This document shows, one piece after another, positions 56,642 through 64,000 of a DNA stretch of 64,000 bases. The stretch is taken from positions 62,001 to 126,000 of the forward strand of contig DIBU01000001.1 of the NCBI GenBank assembly GCA_002416125.1, in the 5' to 3' direction. The stretch comes from Halieaceae bacterium UBA5044 (GTDB lineage Bacteria > Pseudomonadota > Gammaproteobacteria > Pseudomonadales > Halieaceae). A model generated the notes under the pieces. It made no database searches. It saw only the letters and a list, made by a program, of their open reading frames with translations, and was not told where the DNA came from. A program made the position numbers and the translations under genes. Position 1 is the stretch's first letter; each line of letters starts with the position of its first letter.

Positions 56642-59198
56642 ACGCATCAAGAATACCGCTGCTGGCGTCGTCGCCAGCAAAGCGACGCTGTACCGGATTC
56701 TCCTGATAGCCGTACTGGTTATCACACTGCCTGTACTGCTTGGCTTCGCCTACCTCGCGCTGCTGCGCGATGCCGGCCTGCAGGACCGGCATACGCGCGC
56801 AGCGGTGAACATTATCGCCAGCGAGCAGGCGCGGGCCCTGGCGCAGGTCGCCGGCGACCTGCGCATGCGTCTGCAGCAGGTGGCGGACAGCGCGCTGGGG
56901 CAACAGCTGCTGCTCGCCGATGAAGCCGCCGCGGAACCGTTGGAGCGGCAGATCCTGCGGCTGTTTCCGGAGTTCAGCGAGGTGCGCGCCCTGCTGCTGA
57001 GTGACCTCGGAACCGCCAGCCTGAGCGGATCCAGTCACCAGTTGCGCAACCACATTGAGCTCGACCTGGTGCGTCGCGCCACCGCGGGGGACCCCAGCCA
57101 GCCGGAAACCTACCGGGCCGATGGCCAGATCTACACGTCCATGGCGCAGCTGGTACGCTCGGATGCAAGCCCCGGGCGCCAGACCGTGATCCTGGGCACG
57201 TTCGACAACGCCCTTATCCCGCGCTGGCTGGAACTCGCCGACCCCGCCAACGGCCAGGTCACCCTGACCCAGAGCCATATACAGAACGGTGTCGACCTGA
57301 TCACCGTGGGCAGCGCCGACGCCGGGGGGGAGCGCTACCGTGTGGTGTACACCGTGCCGGATACCAGTTGGCAGCTTGAGTTCACGCCGTCCGATGCCCT
57401 GATTGCACAATTCCAGGTCACCCGCCTGCCGTTGCTGCTGATACTGACCGTGATCCTGCTGGGCCTGGCCGGGGGGCTGCTGTTGCTGGTTTCACGGATA
57501 CCCGGCTTGCTGGCCAGCGATGTGGCACAGATCATTCGCGGTGCCGGTTTGCGCGGGCAGGTCCAACTGCACCTGCCGCACCTGGTGCCCCTCGGGGAAC
57601 ACCTGCGCACGTTGCTCACCGAGCACCGGGGCCACAGCGCGGTGGACGACGACGAGGATGAGGTCGAGGGACCCGAGGCGCCCAAAAGCAGCCAGGCCGA
57701 TAACCACCTGATGCACCCGCTGTTTCAACGCACGCCTCTGGTTGAAGAAGACCCGGTGGAAGACACCCGCGATGACGATCTGGACACGATGGATGTCACC
57801 CAGGAACCGGTGCTCAATGCCGAGGAGTTCCTGCCCGCACAGATCTTTCGCGCTTACGATATTCGAGGCAACGCCGAGCGTGAACTGGGCGACACCACGG
57901 TCAGCCTGATCGGGCGCGCCCTCGGCACCATTGCCGCCGAGAATGGCGAGAATACGCTGATTGTGGGCGCTGACGGGCGCACCTCCAGCCCCCGCATCAA
58001 GTCCGCCCTGATCAAGGCGCTGCTCAGCACGGGCAGGGACGTTATCGACATCGGTGTCGTGCCGACACCGCTGCTCTACTATGCCACGCGCACCCTGCAG
58101 ACACGCTCCGGCGTGATGATCACCGGCAGCCACAACCCCGCCACCGCCAACGGACTCAAGATCGTATTGAAGAACGCACCCAGCGCGGCAGGCCTGATGC
58201 AGCGCATACGGGACACCGCACTGGGCGGCGACTTCCGCGAGGGCCGCGGCACCTTGTCGAAGGCCGACCCCCTGCCCGCGTACCTTGAAGAGATCATCAG
58301 CGATATCACGCTGCCGGTGCCCCTGAAAGTCGTCGTCGACGCCGGCAACGGCGCCACCAGTGAGATCGCACCGCAGCTGTTCGCCGAGCTGGGCTGCGAC
58401 GTCATGCAGCTCTACTGTGAGATGGACGGTCGTTTTCCCAACCGCTCGCCAGACACCAGCCGCGAGGAAAACCTCGCCGACCTCGCGGCGGCGGTACGTC
58501 ACAACCGCGCCGACCTGGGCGTTGCGTTCGACGGTGACGGGGATCGGGTAGCCGTGGTAACCGGCTCTGGCCGCATACTGCGCACGGATCAGCTGATGAT
58601 GCTCTATGTGGAGGACGTGGTATCACGGAACCCCGGTACCGACGTCGTGTTTGACGTGAAATGCAGCCGCAACCTGGGCCAGCTGATTGTCGAGCACGGG
58701 GGCAGGCCCGTGCTGTCGAAAACAGGCCATGCGTTCATGCGGGAAAAGATGGTGGAGACCAATGCGCTGCTCGGCGGCGAATTCTCCGGGCACATTTTCT
58801 TCGGGGAGCGCTGGCACGGCTTCGACGATGGCATGTACGCCGCGGTGCGCCTGGCCGAAATACTCAGCAACCAGAACCAGAGCCTCGATGAGCTGCTCGA
58901 CGCGCTGCCGCAATCCGCCAATACGCCCGAGATCCTGATTCCCGTCCCCGATGCCGACAAGTTCGCCCTGGTGCGGCAACTGATAGACGGCGCCTACTTT
59001 CCCGAAGGCAAGGTGAACACTCTGGACGGCCTGCGTGTCGACTTCAACGACGGCTGGGGCCTGGTGCGCGCCTCCAACACTTCAGCGGCGCTCACCGCAC
59101 GCTTCGAGGCCTCCACAGCCGAGCGCTTGCGCGCTATCATGGCCGACTTCCGGGACCAGATGGCTGTGGTATCACCACAACTGACGCTGCCCGAATAA
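56634..59198 (+). CDS. algC: phosphomannomutase/phosphoglucomutase with N-terminal membrane-anchored domain
   Basis: 854 aa. The first ~390 residues hold a membrane helix (ILLIAVLVITLPVLLGFAYL, about 22-41), a periplasmic-looking domain, a second helix (LPLLLILTVILLGLAGGLLLLV, about 265-286) and an acidic linker. The C-terminal ~460 residues are a complete AlgC-type mutase: FRAYDIRG, phosphoserine loop GVMITGSHNPATANGLK (near 495), metal loop VAFDGDGDRVAVV (near 630), sugar loop GEFSGHIFF. Supplies mannose-1-P/glucose-1-P for polysaccharide and LPS. Overlaps coaBC by 8 bp; argB follows. Confidence 0.93.
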   Translation: MAKRIKNTAAGVVASKATLYRILLIAVLVITLPVLLGFAYLALLRDAGLQDRHTRAAVNIIASEQARALAQVAGDLRMRLQQVADSALGQQLLLADEAAAEPLERQILRLFPEFSEVRALLLSDLGTASLSGSSHQLRNHIELDLVRRATAGDPSQPETYRADGQIYTSMAQLVRSDASPGRQTVILGTFDNALIPRWLELADPANGQVTLTQSHIQNGVDLITVGSADAGGERYRVVYTVPDTSWQLEFTPSDALIAQFQVTRLPLLLILTVILLGLAGGLLLLVSRIPGLLASDVAQIIRGAGLRGQVQLHLPHLVPLGEHLRTLLTEHRGHSAVDDDEDEVEGPEAPKSSQADNHLMHPLFQRTPLVEEDPVEDTRDDDLDTMDVTQEPVLNAEEFLPAQIFRAYDIRGNAERELGDTTVSLIGRALGTIAAENGENTLIVGADGRTSSPRIKSALIKALLSTGRDVIDIGVVPTPLLYYATRTLQTRSGVMITGSHNPATANGLKIVLKNAPSAAGLMQRIRDTALGGDFREGRGTLSKADPLPAYLEEIISDITLPVPLKVVVDAGNGATSEIAPQLFAELGCDVMQLYCEMDGRFPNRSPDTSREENLADLAAAVRHNRADLGVAFDGDGDRVAVVTGSGRILRTDQLMMLYVEDVVSRNPGTDVVFDVKCSRNLGQLIVEHGGRPVLSKTGHAFMREKMVETNALLGGEFSGHIFFGERWHGFDDGMYAAVRLAEILSNQNQSLDELLDALPQSANTPEILIPVPDADKFALVRQLIDGAYFPEGKVNTLDGLRVDFNDGWGLVRASNTSAALTARFEASTAERLRAIMADFRDQMAVVSPQLTLPE

Positions 59199-59241
59199 CC
59201 CGATTCACAGCGGCCCCCTGGGGGCCACGCCAGGAACTCCT

Positions 59242-60144
59242 ATGTCACTCGACCGCGACTCCGCCCTGAATATCGCCAGGGTTTTGACCGAAGCACTGCC
59301 CTATATCCAGCACTTCACCGGCAAAACCATTGTCGTGAAGTTTGGCGGCAACGCGATGGTCGATCCCCTGCTGCACGAAAGCTTTGCCCGCGATGTCGTG
59401 CTGATGAAGCTGGTGGGCATGAACCCGGTGGTGGTGCACGGCGGCGGCCCGCAGATCGGTGAACTGCTGAAGAAACTCAACATCCACACTGAATTCGTCA
59501 ACGGCATGCGCGTCACCGACAGCGAGACCATGGACGTCGTGGAGATGGTGCTGGGCGGCAGCGTCAACAAGGAAATTGTCTCGTCCATCAGCCGCGCGGG
59601 TGGCAAGGCGATTGGCGTGACCGGCAAGGACGGGCAGCTGATTCGCGCCCGAAAACTCACCGTGAACCGCTACAGCCCGGAACTGGGTGCTTCGGAAATC
59701 GTCGATATCGGCCATGTGGGGGAAGTCGACCAGATCGACACAGAGGTGCTGAACGTTATCCTCGGCAGCCATTTCATCCCGGTCATCGCGCCCATTGGGG
59801 TCGACCACGCCGGCAACACCTACAATATCAATGCCGACCTGGTGGCCAGCAAGATTGCCCAGGTGATGCGGGCAGAAAAGCTGATGCTACTGACCAATGT
59901 CTCGGGCCTGCTGGACAAGGAGGGGAACATCCTCACGGGCCTCAGCACTCGCCAGGTGGACGCGCTGATCGCCGACGGCACCATCAGCGGGGGCATGTTG
60001 CCGAAAATCGGCTGCGCCCTGGATGCGGTGAAATCCGGCGTGGCGAGTGCGCATATCATCGACGGCCGGGTGCCCCATGCGGTTCTGCTGGAGATATTCA
60101 CCGACACCGGCATCGGCACGCTGATCACCGGCCGTTCAAGCTAA
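59242..60144 (+). CDS. argB: acetylglutamate kinase
   Basis: 300 aa. Second step of arginine synthesis. VVKFGGNAMVDPLL (near 30), VVVHGGGPQIGELLKKL (near 62), ISGGMLPKIGCALDAVKSGV (near 245). The N-terminal extension of about 25 residues (LNIARVLTEALPYIQHFTGK) is the helix found in arginine-sensitive, hexameric enzymes. Follows algC by 43 bp, as in Pseudomonas. Confidence 0.96.
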   Translation: MSLDRDSALNIARVLTEALPYIQHFTGKTIVVKFGGNAMVDPLLHESFARDVVLMKLVGMNPVVVHGGGPQIGELLKKLNIHTEFVNGMRVTDSETMDVVEMVLGGSVNKEIVSSISRAGGKAIGVTGKDGQLIRARKLTVNRYSPELGASEIVDIGHVGEVDQIDTEVLNVILGSHFIPVIAPIGVDHAGNTYNINADLVASKIAQVMRAEKLMLLTNVSGLLDKEGNILTGLSTRQVDALIADGTISGGMLPKIGCALDAVKSGVASAHIIDGRVPHAVLLEIFTDTGIGTLITGRSS

Positions 60145-60219
60145 ACCCGTGCACCAATCCGGCCAGCGTGTTGCAGCGGCCCCGACGAGCCGATAGCATT
60201 AGGTCACCCGCCAACGATC

Positions 60220-60864
60220 GTGAGCGACATGCCGCCGAAAAAATCCCAACGCCGTCAGCAGATCCTGGAGGCCCTCGCCCAGATGCTGGAGGCAAGCCCC
60301 GGTAATCGCATCACCACCGCCGGGCTGGCGCGCGAGGTTGGCGTTTCCGAGGCGGCCCTCTATCGCCATTTCCCCAGCAAGGGGAAAATGTTCGAGGGCC
60401 TGATCGAGTTCATTGAAGACACCCTGTTTTCCCGTATCAACATCATTCTCAGTGAGGAGCCCGGTGTAGCCAGGCGCTGCGAAAAAATGTTGCTGCTTCT
60501 GCTGGCCTTCACCGAACGCAACCCGGGTATCACCCGCATACTCACCGGTGATGCCCTTGCGGGCGAGAACGATCGACTGCACCAGCGCGTGGCGCAGCTG
60601 TTCGACCGCTATGAGACCCAGCTCAAGCAGGTGCTGCGTGAGGCCGAGCTGCGGGAAGGCCTGCGACCGGTCATTCCACTGCCCGCGGCCGCCAATCTGT
60701 TGATGGCCACGGCGGAGGGGCGCATCGCACAGTTTGTGCGCAGCGGCTTCAGTCGCTCTCCAACGGAAAACTGGCAGGAGCAGTGGTCTCTTCTGCTGAA
60801 CGGCTTCTTCCGCCAGGCGGTGACCTCGCCCCTGGTGGATCCGGCCGGCTCCGCGGCGCGCTGA
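60220..60864 (+). CDS. slmA: nucleoid occlusion factor SlmA (TetR family)
   Basis: 214 aa from GTG 60220 (ATG 60229 also possible). TetR-type DNA-binding domain QILEALAQMLEASPGNRITTAGLAREVGVSEAALYRHFPSKGKMFEGLIEFIEDTLF, given as motifs RRQQILEALAQML, EVGVSEAALYRHFPSK and EGLIEFIED; FTERNPGITRILTGDAL is specific for SlmA. It binds chromosomal sites and blocks FtsZ assembly over the nucleoid. Confidence 0.93.
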   Translation: MSDMPPKKSQRRQQILEALAQMLEASPGNRITTAGLAREVGVSEAALYRHFPSKGKMFEGLIEFIEDTLFSRINIILSEEPGVARRCEKMLLLLLAFTERNPGITRILTGDALAGENDRLHQRVAQLFDRYETQLKQVLREAELREGLRPVIPLPAAANLLMATAEGRIAQFVRSGFSRSPTENWQEQWSLLLNGFFRQAVTSPLVDPAGSAAR

Positions 60865-60898
60865 CGCAGGCTACCTCGCCCGCGCCTCCGGCGCGGCC

Positions 60899-60933
60899 GA
60901 TGATTCCCCACAAACCCGATGATTCCCCACAAA
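60899..60933. repeat. 16-bp tandem duplication after slmA
   Basis: GATGATTCCCCACAAA occurs twice, 19 bp apart (60899 and 60918), immediately before the terminator at 60931. Probably a local slippage duplication. Confidence 0.6.
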
Positions 60934-60963
60934 AAAGCCCCGCAGGCTCTCACCTGCGGGGCT
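60931..60963 (-). terminator. intrinsic terminator of the sulfatase gene
   Basis: AGCCCCGCAGG-CTCTCA-CCTGCGGGGCT is an 11-bp perfect stem; on the minus strand it is followed by six T (60936 to 60931). The plus strand has no T-run, so it serves mainly the minus-strand sulfatase gene and may also stop slmA transcripts weakly. Confidence 0.88.
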
Positions 60964-60976
60964 GTCGACTCGCGCC

Positions 60977-62536
60977 TCAGGGCGTGCCGGCGGGTGCTGT
61001 CAGCTTGTCCATCACCTGATCCAGCGAGAAGCTGGCGGCTTTCTGCCGGGGCGGATACTCCTTGAAGGTCGCGAGGAACTGCGCCACGTAGTCCTGCGCG
61101 GGCACCAGCAGGTAGGCCCGGTCCAGCATCCAGTCATAGTAGGTGTTGGATGTGATCTGGGCGCGCTCGTAGGGATCGCGACGCAGGTTGAAGATGTAGG
61201 GGAGACGCAACTCCACGAACGGCTCCTGCCAGGCCTGCAGCGTTTGCGCTACGCGCTGCTCCAGGAACACCAGCTTCCACGCGTCGTAACGCAAGGCCGT
61301 AAGGTCACCGTCATCGGAGAAGTAGAAAATCTCCCGGCGCGGCCCGGTATCCACTTCCCCGGTCAGGAAGGGCAGGAAGTTGTAACCGTCCAGGTGCACC
61401 TTGTACTTGCGGTTGATCGCGCGGTGGCCCTTGAGCAGTTTCTCCTTCACATCGGGCTCGCCCGCTACCGCCAGGAACGTCGGCAACCAGTCCATGTGGT
61501 GCATGATGTCGTTGGAGACACTGCCTGCAGGGATCTTGCCCGGCCAGCGCACCGCCGCAGGTACCCGCCAGCCGCCTTCCCAGTTGGTGTTTTTCTCACC
61601 GCGGAAGGGCGTCATTGCCGCATCCGGCCAGGTGTTCATGTGCGGGCCGTTGTCGGTGGAGTAGAACACCAGCGTGTTGTCCGCCACACCCAGCTCGTCG
61701 AGCAACGTGAGGAACTCTCCGATGTGCATGTCGTGCTCGATCATGCCGGCGGTGTATTCATCGGCGTGCGGGTACTGCTTCTTCACCATCGCCATTTTTT
61801 CGTCGCTGACATGGGTGCGGAAGTGCATGCGCGTACCGCTCCACCAGACAAAGAACGGGGTATCGGCTTTCACCGCACGGGTGATGAAGTCTTTCGCCGC
61901 CGCGACCGTTTCGTCGTCTACGGTTTCCATGCGCCGCTTGGTCAGCGGGCCGGTGTCTTCGATGCGACCGTCAGCATAGGAGCGGATGACGCCACGCGGG
62001 CCGTACTTCTCACGGAAGGCTGGATCGGTGGGATAGTCCTCGTTTTCGGGCTCCTCTTCCGCATTCAGGTGATAGAGATTACCGAAGAACTCATCGAAAC
62101 CGTGATTGGTCGGCAGGTGCTCATCCTTGTCACCCAGGTGATTCTTGCCGAATTGCCCCGTCATGTAGCCGTGGTTCTTCAGCAGCCCGGCGATGGTCGG
62201 GTCCTCTTCCTGCATACCCAGTTCAGCGCCTGGCAGGCCCACCTTGGACAAGCCTGTGCGGAAAACCGACTGCCCCATAATGAAGGAGGAACGGCCAGCG
62301 GTGCAGCTCTGCTCACCGTAGTAGTCGGTAAACAACATGCCCTCGTTGGCAATGCGGTCGATGTTCGGTGTCGTGTAGCCCATCAGGCCACGGGTGTAGG
62401 CGCTGATGTTGGACTGTCCAACATCGTCGCCCCAGATCACCAGGATATTGGGTTTATCGGCGGCCAGCGCCGAGCCGGCGGACAGCGCCCCAAGAAACGC
62501 CAGGCAACGCCCGACGCGTTGGATAAGTGCATGCAT
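60977..62536 (-). CDS. exported arylsulfatase-type sulfatase (Cys-type)
   Basis: 519 aa. Signal peptide (LAFLGALSAGSALA, cleaved near 25). PNILVIWGDDVGQSN holds metal Asp residues (near 36), and GEQSCTAGRSSFIMGQ is the sulfatase signature CxAxR with Cys78 expected to become formylglycine. STDNGPHMN and FRGEKNTNWEGGWRVPAAVRWPG are further family motifs (metal Asp/Asn near 295, Lys). Start ATG 62536 with GAGGGA 5 nt upstream. Substrate is unknown; no formylglycine-generating enzyme or other sulfatase is adjacent. Confidence 0.93.
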   Translation of the reverse strand: MHALIQRVGRCLAFLGALSAGSALAADKPNILVIWGDDVGQSNISAYTRGLMGYTTPNIDRIANEGMLFTDYYGEQSCTAGRSSFIMGQSVFRTGLSKVGLPGAELGMQEEDPTIAGLLKNHGYMTGQFGKNHLGDKDEHLPTNHGFDEFFGNLYHLNAEEEPENEDYPTDPAFREKYGPRGVIRSYADGRIEDTGPLTKRRMETVDDETVAAAKDFITRAVKADTPFFVWWSGTRMHFRTHVSDEKMAMVKKQYPHADEYTAGMIEHDMHIGEFLTLLDELGVADNTLVFYSTDNGPHMNTWPDAAMTPFRGEKNTNWEGGWRVPAAVRWPGKIPAGSVSNDIMHHMDWLPTFLAVAGEPDVKEKLLKGHRAINRKYKVHLDGYNFLPFLTGEVDTGPRREIFYFSDDGDLTALRYDAWKLVFLEQRVAQTLQAWQEPFVELRLPYIFNLRRDPYERAQITSNTYYDWMLDRAYLLVPAQDYVAQFLATFKEYPPRQKAASFSLDQVMDKLTAPAGTP

Positions 62537-62576
62537 ACTCTTCCCTCACTGATTTTTTTCAGTTCTCCGACAAGAG

Positions 62577-62600
62577 TTGCACATTGTGACAAAAGTGCAA
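62577..62600. promoter_or_regulatory. inverted repeat before the sulfatase gene
   Basis: TTGCAC (62577-62582) and GTGCAA (62595-62600), 12 nt apart, 41 bp before the sulfatase ATG. On the minus strand the first half could also be a -35 box. Possible operator; weak evidence. Confidence 0.35.
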
Positions 62601-62647
62601 GGAAAAATGTGTGGCGTTTTCGTGACAGCGCCCCTGCAGGGGCAGCG

Positions 62648-63319
62648 CTAATCCGCCCTCGCAGCTTTTGAACTCAGCTCGCGGCGCAGGCGCACCGCCT
62701 CTTCCAGCATCTTGAAGCGCTCGATGTCGGCTTCGAAACTGGCACGCACTTCCTCAACTTCTTCATTGCGGTCGGCGATCTGCCGATCGGTGGCAGCGAG
62801 CTCCTTTTGCAGGCTGGCGATCGCCTTCAGCAGGGCCTCATCCACCGTCTGGCCACGGCGCTCCAGGTCGGCGGCCTGGGACTGGTAGGTTTCGATCTGC
62901 TGCTTGTAATTGCGGCGGTTGCTTTTCAGGATGCCCACCCGCAGCCTCAGGTCGGCCAGCGCCCGGTCGCGGTGCGCCTCGATATCCTCAATCGAGCTGT
63001 AGCGCAACAGCAGGGTCTGGTCCCACTTGCGCAGGCGCTGCTCCTCCAGCGCCGCGGCTTCCTCCAGCCGCAGCTGCGACGTGGCGTCGGCAAGCTCCTC
63101 GGGGGTGAGCACCCTCGGCACCACTCGGATGACGACGCCGCGTTCGTTCAGCACCTCGTAGCCGCGGGCGACATACTCGGGTGGCACGCTGTCGTCCACC
63201 ACGACCACATCCTGGTCGTTGCGATAGCGATACAGCTCGTTGCCCTGGGCAATCGCCTGGGCCGCCAGGCAAGTGCACAACGCCGCGCTGATGAACTGTA
63301 TGACCGCCCGTCTTTTCAT
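62648..63319 (-). CDS. exported coiled-coil protein of unknown function
   Basis: 223 aa from ATG 63319; a longer frame to 63562 overlaps pyrE antisense and is rejected. Signal peptide (FISAALCTCLAAQAIA, cleaved near 25). A short domain follows (YRYRNDQDVVVVDDSVPPEYVARG, DUF4124-like with the pattern Y-x-N-x-G/D), and then coiled coil over about residues 75-215 (LRLEEAAALEEQRLRKW; IASLQKELAATDRQIADRNEEVEEV). It lies next to pyrE, as does a comparable gene in Pseudomonas. Confidence 0.82.
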   Translation of the reverse strand: MKRRAVIQFISAALCTCLAAQAIAQGNELYRYRNDQDVVVVDDSVPPEYVARGYEVLNERGVVIRVVPRVLTPEELADATSQLRLEEAAALEEQRLRKWDQTLLLRYSSIEDIEAHRDRALADLRLRVGILKSNRRNYKQQIETYQSQAADLERRGQTVDEALLKAIASLQKELAATDRQIADRNEEVEEVRASFEADIERFKMLEEAVRLRRELSSKAARAD

Positions 63320-63356
63320 GGAGTCCAATATAGAGGTTGCCAGCCGGGGCAACAAG

Positions 63357-64000
63357 TCACACGCCGTAGCGCTTTCGGTAATCGCGCATGGCGACGAGCA
63401 CGTCCGTGTAGGCCTCTCCCGCGGCCTGCAGGTAATCGATGATGTGGCCCATATTGATGATACTGAGGACCGGAATACCCTGCTCGCGCTCCAGCTCCTG
63501 TATCGCAGAGGCGGAACCGGCGCCGCGCTCCTGGCGGTCGAGGCCGATGGCAACCCCCGCAAGCCGGGCGCCCGCTGCCTCTATCATGCCGATGACTTCG
63601 CGCACTGCCGTGCCCGCGGTGATCACGTCGTCGATGACCAGCACGCGGCCCTGCAGCGGCGCTCCCACCAGGGTTCCCCCTTCACCGTGGGTCTTCGCCT
63701 CCTTGCGGTTGTAGGCGAAGGGCACGTCACGCCCGTGATGGTCGGCGAGCGCCACCGCGGTGGCAGCGGCGAGTGGTATGCCCTTGTAGGCCGGCCCAAG
63801 CAGAACATCGAAATCGATTCCTGACTCCACGATGCTCTGCGCATAGCAGCGTCCTAGCGTGGCCAGGGCTGCCCCGCTGGAGAACGCCCCTGCATTGAAG
63901 AAATAGGGGCTGACGCGCCCGGACTTCAGCGTGAACTCACCGAACTTGAGAACATCGTGACGGCGTGCGAGTTCTATGAACTCCTGCTGGTATGCGTTCA
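63357..64000 (-). CDS. pyrE: orotate phosphoribosyltransferase (start codon one base outside window)
   Basis: 213 aa. The last window base is T of the presumed ATG, so only its A is missing. It reads NAYQQEFIELARRHDVLKFG, KSGRVSPYFFNAGAFSSG, GPAYKGIPLAAATAVAL and the PRPP loop VLVIDDVITAGTAVREVIGM (near residue 125). Joins orotate with PRPP in UMP synthesis. Full identity and length with enterobacterial PyrE architecture. Confidence 0.96.
   Translation of the reverse strand, partial: NAYQQEFIELARRHDVLKFGEFTLKSGRVSPYFFNAGAFSSGAALATLGRCYAQSIVESGIDFDVLLGPAYKGIPLAAATAVALADHHGRDVPFAYNRKEAKTHGEGGTLVGAPLQGRVLVIDDVITAGTAVREVIGMIEAAGARLAGVAIGLDRQERGAGSASAIQELEREQGIPVLSIINMGHIIDYLQAAGEAYTDVLVAMRDYRKRYGV

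Noticed and set aside
60899..60963. CRISPR-like or regulatory tandem repeat
   Set aside because: Only two 16-bp units beside a terminator; no spacers or further units, so a simple duplication.
62577..62606. Shared operator between the sulfatase gene and the TonB receptor at 15104
   Set aside because: Both have TGACAAAAGTG-like text, but in opposite orientation relative to their genes and only a few bases long; not enough for a common site.
605..63830. Long open frames antisense to real genes (for example opposite ilvA, ftsX, serA, the sulfatase)
   Set aside because: In GC-rich DNA the antisense and shifted frames of real genes stay open; the proteins are Arg/Ala/His-rich, match no family and lack ribosome sites.
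1..64000. tRNA/rRNA genes, prophage or CRISPR arrays
   Set aside because: No tRNA-like cloverleaf, rRNA motif, phage gene or spaced repeat was recognised on reading the window; no scan with tRNAscan or a CRISPR finder could be run.

Overview
GC-rich, densely coded chromosome of a gammaproteobacterium. The gene blocks pepP-ubiH, zapA-6S RNA-fau, tkt-epd-pgk-fba, gshB-tonB-yqgE-yqgF, pilT/pilU-yggS-proC-yggT-metX-metW, rdgB-hemW-trmB, rpoH-ftsX-ftsE-ftsY-rsmD-coaD-mutM and radC-coaBC-algC-argB match Pseudomonas-type gene order, but several genes found there are missing (dut between coaBC and algC, pyrRBC next to pilU/yqgF). Large TonB-dependent receptors, a Cys-type sulfatase and the overall protein style suggest a marine heterotroph, perhaps Halieaceae/Cellvibrionales. 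That placement is inference.

Layout. 1-4250: ubiquinone hydroxylase (cut by the edge), pepP, ygfB-like gene, ZapA with a small coiled-coil partner, 6S RNA, fau. 4496-9619: ilvA, rpiA, and the divergent pair D-2-hydroxyglutarate dehydrogenase/serA. 9620-21876 is the accessory part: ECF sigma factor (no usual start codon), FecR anti-sigma, STN-type TonB receptor, a small exported protein, a second highly expressed-looking TonB receptor, lipoproteins, and an Asp/Asn hydroxylase-methyltransferase pair. 21992-29201: marC, hydrolase, and the fba-pgk-epd-tkt carbon operon. 29329-34297: SahR-type regulator with metK, ahcY and metF (SAM cycle). 34307-47564: rsmE, gshB, tonB, yqgE/F, pilU/T, proC, metX/W, rdgB, hemW, trmB. 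47617-54530: rpoH, ftsXEY, rsmD, coaD, mutM, rpmG, rpmB. 54659-64000: radC, coaBC, a membrane-anchored algC, argB, slmA, a sulfatase, a coiled-coil protein and pyrE (one base short).

Most unusual signals. (1) Three copies of a dispersed element with a 54-nt core inside gene-unrelated 29-30 bp inverted arms (22626-22739, 22799-22910, 31608-31719), plus a larger relative (31788-31994). Read on one strand, their hairpin loops carry CANGGANG or the SELEX-type CsrA site ACAGGGATGT, with compensatory base changes in the stems: candidate CsrA/RsmA sponges or 3'/5' UTR control modules. (2) A perfect CIRCE operator (HrcA site) overlapping the predicted rpoH promoter. (3) An ECF sigma gene with no ATG/GTG/TTG start but a well-placed Shine-Dalgarno before ATC. 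(4) A 167-bp MITE-like element whose terminal repeats supply the stop codons of both flanking convergent genes. (5) A 34-bp perfect-arm palindrome over the -35 box of a near-leaderless sahR.
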